Below are positions 62,054 to 64,000 of a stretch of 64,000 nt of DNA, in pieces. Source of the stretch: SOIA01 sp964348015 (GTDB taxonomy: Bacteria; Acidobacteriota; Aminicenantia; Aminicenantales; Aminicenantaceae); NCBI GenBank assembly GCA_964348015.1, contig CAYGBC010000004.1:1-64000 (forward strand), given 5' to 3'. Made by a program: the position numbers and the translations under genes. The notes below the pieces were generated by a model. The model was given only the letters and a program-made list of their open reading frames with translations. It was not told the origin of the DNA and did not search any database. How positions within the stretch are numbered: the stretch's first letter is position 1; each line of letters starts with the position of its first letter.

Positions 62054-62831
62054 ACTGACCTCCTTTTTTTTCGAATGCGTACAGGGCCGCTCCAAAAGCG
62101 CCTGTTAATTGAGGAAGCGGAGGCACGAAAATTTTTCTTTCGAGTCTCTCCTCGAACATAGAGACTAAAATGGGATTGTGTGCCACGACTCCCCCGCTCA
62201 TGACAATTTCTCCCTCTAAGGGATCCATCTCGAGCGCCCTTTTTATGACCGAATGAAACACTCCTTTGACCAGGTCATTCACTTCAACGCCTTCTCTGAT
62301 CTTCGTCAGAATCTCTGTGGCCGAGAACACCGTGCAGTAACTTCCGATCTCTATGTCTTTTTTCGATTTTTCCGCCAGACCATTCAGCCTGTCTATCTTG
62401 ATTTTGAGGCGGTTGGCCATCTCCTCGAGGAAGGCTCCGGTGCCTGCCGCACACTTCCGGTTCATCTTGAATCCAGTTCTCTTCCCGGATTCATTGACCT
62501 TAATGATCTTGCTGTCCTGTCCTCCGATGTCGATCAACGTGTGGGCCTTCGGAAAATGAAAAAAGCTTCCCTTCGCATGACAGCTGATTTCAGTCTTTGT
62601 ATCGCCGGCAAAGGTGACATTCCGCCTCCCGTAACCCGTGGAGACGATGAAGCATTCATCCTGGACCTTTTTTTCCGCCGTCTTCTGCGCGTCCGCAAAA
62701 GATTTTTCTGCAGCGGCCTTGAAATTCGCGCCGGAATACACGACCGAATGGCCCAGAATCTTCTTTTTATTATCGATGATGACCGCTTTGGTCGTGGAGG
62801 CACCGACATCGATTCCTGCAAAATGGTTCAT
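62046..62831 (-). CDS. HgdC-type ATPase activator (second archerase)
   Basis: The 261-residue protein has FAGIDVGASTTKAVIID, VSTGYGRRNVTF, TEISCHAKGSFF, IDIGGQDSKII, NRKCAAGTGAFLEEMA, GSYCTVFSATEI and IVMSGGVVAHNP, the ASKHA ATPase with an interdomain [4Fe-4S] cluster. Single-gene homodimeric activators of this type serve 2-hydroxyacyl-CoA dehydratases and related reductases. It is third from the bzdP/bzdQ pair in the window and differs from both. Its partner is probably the gene at 63146. No Shine-Dalgarno is seen before the ATG. Confidence 0.88.
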   Translation of the reverse strand: MNHFAGIDVGASTTKAVIIDNKKKILGHSVVYSGANFKAAAEKSFADAQKTAEKKVQDECFIVSTGYGRRNVTFAGDTKTEISCHAKGSFFHFPKAHTLIDIGGQDSKIIKVNESGKRTGFKMNRKCAAGTGAFLEEMANRLKIKIDRLNGLAEKSKKDIEIGSYCTVFSATEILTKIREGVEVNDLVKGVFHSVIKRALEMDPLEGEIVMSGGVVAHNPILVSMFEERLERKIFVPPLPQLTGAFGAALYAFEKKGGQYA

Positions 62832-62910
62832 TGTTAATTTATGGTCTTCAGAAAGCTTTGTTTACTGTGCTCTTCAATCTGATGAAAAAGATAATTTCAT
62901 TCTATCCCTA

Positions 62911-63027
62911 TGAGATTGCCACGCAAGCTCGCAATCACACCTTCACTTCACTCTATTCATCCATTCTATGAGATTGCCACGCTAGCTCGCAAAGACACAG
63001 GAACGAACTTGCTTCGTCATATCGTTC
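62911..63027. repeat. Two family B repeats plus a 6-bp-arm dyad
   Basis: Units at 62912-62940 and 62970-62999 are in direct orientation. They are followed by GAACGA (63001-63006) and TCGTTC (63022-63027), complementary arms with 15 nt between. This fills the gap between the archerase gene and the dehydratase-like gene; no gene was found there. Confidence 0.6.
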
Positions 63028-63145
63028 CTCGCAAAAACAATTAAAAAATATCACCTGTCCCTAGGAAATTCAGATCAGTTGAGACTCACCTTCTTTTATC
63101 TTCGCATGTCTTTGATCGCTCTCAAGTTCCAGCGGCAAGTCCGAT

Positions 63146-64000
63146 TTATCTCGATTCTAACTGCTCGATAAAGGCTTCGATGTTGGTCTTAGCCTGTTCC
63201 TCCGAATAACAACGCAGGTCATTCAGGTCACCGTTGATGACGACTGAAGGAACCTTCAATTTCTTTTCGAGTCTTTCGGGCATCCCGTAGCGGTTATTCG
63301 AGTTGTTCGGACAGGTCTTGGAGTCATGAAAAAGAATCCCGTCAATCTTATAGTGGTTGACCATCTCCTCGATGTAATTTTCCTTGAATTCCTCGTTTCG
63401 GACGATGAATATCTCCGTATACGCCCGGGCCATACTCATGAACGGGTCTTTCGGGTCAAAAGAATCAAAAATCCAGCTGTTGCAGTAAGTCGAGGCCACA
63501 ACAGATGTCCTCAAATCAATGAAGAACTCTGCCAGGTCTCTCAGTTTTCCCCAGATGGGCATGCCTTCCCAGTACAGGCGGAATTTCTCATCCTCCACAG
63601 CACCATCCTTGTCGGCGATTTTCTCCTCGAGCTCCTTGAGCAGCACTTTGTAATACTCCACCGCCTGAGGAGATCCTCTGAGAACGACTGCGGGCCCCAT
63701 GTGGATCGTTCCGTCAAAAAAACTCATCGGAGCTGGAATGGCAGCGTTCGCCTCGAGGACTTTCTTCCACATGATAGTGCATTGCTTGGAGAGGGAAAGC
63801 ACTTCCCGGAATTTATCGATGTCAAATTTATTACCAGAGATTTTTTCCAGAGTAGGAATTAAATTTTCAATCTGCTTGACTATGCTCTGGAGATACTCGT
63901 CCTTTATCTCTCCGATGTTTCTGTAGGTGGAAATGCCAATCGCCGGGACGCCCAGTTCCCTGGAATACCAGCCGAACCAATCCTGGACATCGCGGCACTG
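63146..64000 (-). CDS. BcrC/HgdB-type dehydratase or reductase subunit, cut at window end
   Basis: The frame is open from the last base of the window to the stop at 63146, giving at least 284 residues with the N-terminus missing. The first visible codons read CRDVQDWFGWYSRELGVPAI, and RLYWEGMPIWGKLRDLAEFF plus DGILFHDSKTCPNNSNNRYG are family blocks of 2-hydroxyacyl-CoA dehydratase/benzoyl-CoA reductase subunits. The usual SCKPYS-like block is replaced by TCPNNSNN. It is probably the catalytic partner of the archerase at 62046, with another subunit upstream beyond the window. Confidence 0.82.
   Translation of the reverse strand, partial: QCRDVQDWFGWYSRELGVPAIGISTYRNIGEIKDEYLQSIVKQIENLIPTLEKISGNKFDIDKFREVLSLSKQCTIMWKKVLEANAAIPAPMSFFDGTIHMGPAVVLRGSPQAVEYYKVLLKELEEKIADKDGAVEDEKFRLYWEGMPIWGKLRDLAEFFIDLRTSVVASTYCNSWIFDSFDPKDPFMSMARAYTEIFIVRNEEFKENYIEEMVNHYKIDGILFHDSKTCPNNSNNRYGMPERLEKKLKVPSVVINGDLNDLRCYSEEQAKTNIEAFIEQLESR

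Overview
The window looks like bacterial chromosome of moderate GC with compact operons. No rRNA, tRNA, phage, plasmid, transposase or CRISPR signal was seen. The gene mix points to an anaerobic, probably fermentative or syntrophic, Gram-negative-type bacterium: an FtsX/MacB-like permease paired with PadR, six-bladed propeller exports, a lipoprotein nucleotidase, DUF4097 with an ECF sigma/anti-sigma pair, an ADP-forming acyl-CoA synthetase, and radical-dependent CoA-ester enzymes. Candidatus Aminicenantes (OP8) or a related Acidobacteriota lineage fits best, but this is inference from gene content, not a marker-gene placement.

Left third (1-19 kb): a metzincin-TPR protein, a DUF2784 membrane protein, a YbhB-type protein, AmrS radical SAM enzyme, a PilZ protein, a divergent HMG-CoA-reductase-fold protein that appears to have lost catalytic residues, arsenite methyltransferase with an AbrB-type HgcAB-associated protein, and a methyltransferase. 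A strong promoter at about 8.2 kb then drives a membrane protein and two consecutive molybdenum hydroxylases. One is PaoABC-like with Tat signal and [4Fe-4S] FAD subunit; the other is a two-subunit IorAB-like enzyme. Maturation genes (MocA-like, XdhC-like) follow on the other strand.

Middle (19-32 kb): envelope and metabolic genes (DUF3795, THEP1 NTPase, propeller, alpha/beta hydrolase, TrpB2, 5'-nucleotidase, LolA-like protein, cyclase, TPR lipoprotein, PanE-like reductase). In front of trpB2 lies a perfect consensus promoter followed at once by a 27-codon reading frame with three Trp codons, two in tandem, overlapping two mutually exclusive hairpins. This is a candidate Trp-responsive leader.

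Right half (32-64 kb): the most distinctive part. On the minus strand, an HTH-GNAT regulator heads an operon that reproduces the order bzdN-O-P-Q-M-V of the Azoarcus-type ATP-dependent (class I) benzoyl-CoA reductase, with ferredoxin and a large NuoG/GltD-type ferredoxin reductase, then cutC. After a PadR/permease module and a sigma/anti-sigma/DUF4097 module comes a second minus-strand operon. It holds a symporter, 6-oxocyclohex-1-ene-1-carbonyl-CoA hydrolase (Oah/BamA, ring opening), two thiolases, a 3-hydroxyacyl-CoA dehydrogenase/enoyl-CoA hydratase fusion, an SDR, and a FAD plus fused [2Fe-2S]-Mo oxidoreductase. Together these would dearomatise benzoyl-CoA, open the ring and beta-oxidise the product. 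The dienoyl-CoA hydratase and the hydroxyenoyl-CoA dehydrogenase steps are not in the window. The right edge carries an ADP-forming acyl-CoA synthetase, a second HgdC-type ATPase and a BcrC/HgdB-type subunit cut by the window end.

Two families of short intergenic repeats are present: spaced inverted repeats with GGGGTCAGGTCTCAAT-like arms, mostly on the left, and ATTGCCACGCAAGCTCGCAAT-like units, only on the right. Several start codons lie 6 to 9 nt below good -35/-10 pairs, suggesting leaderless or nearly leaderless transcripts. All alignments here were made by eye, with no database search.
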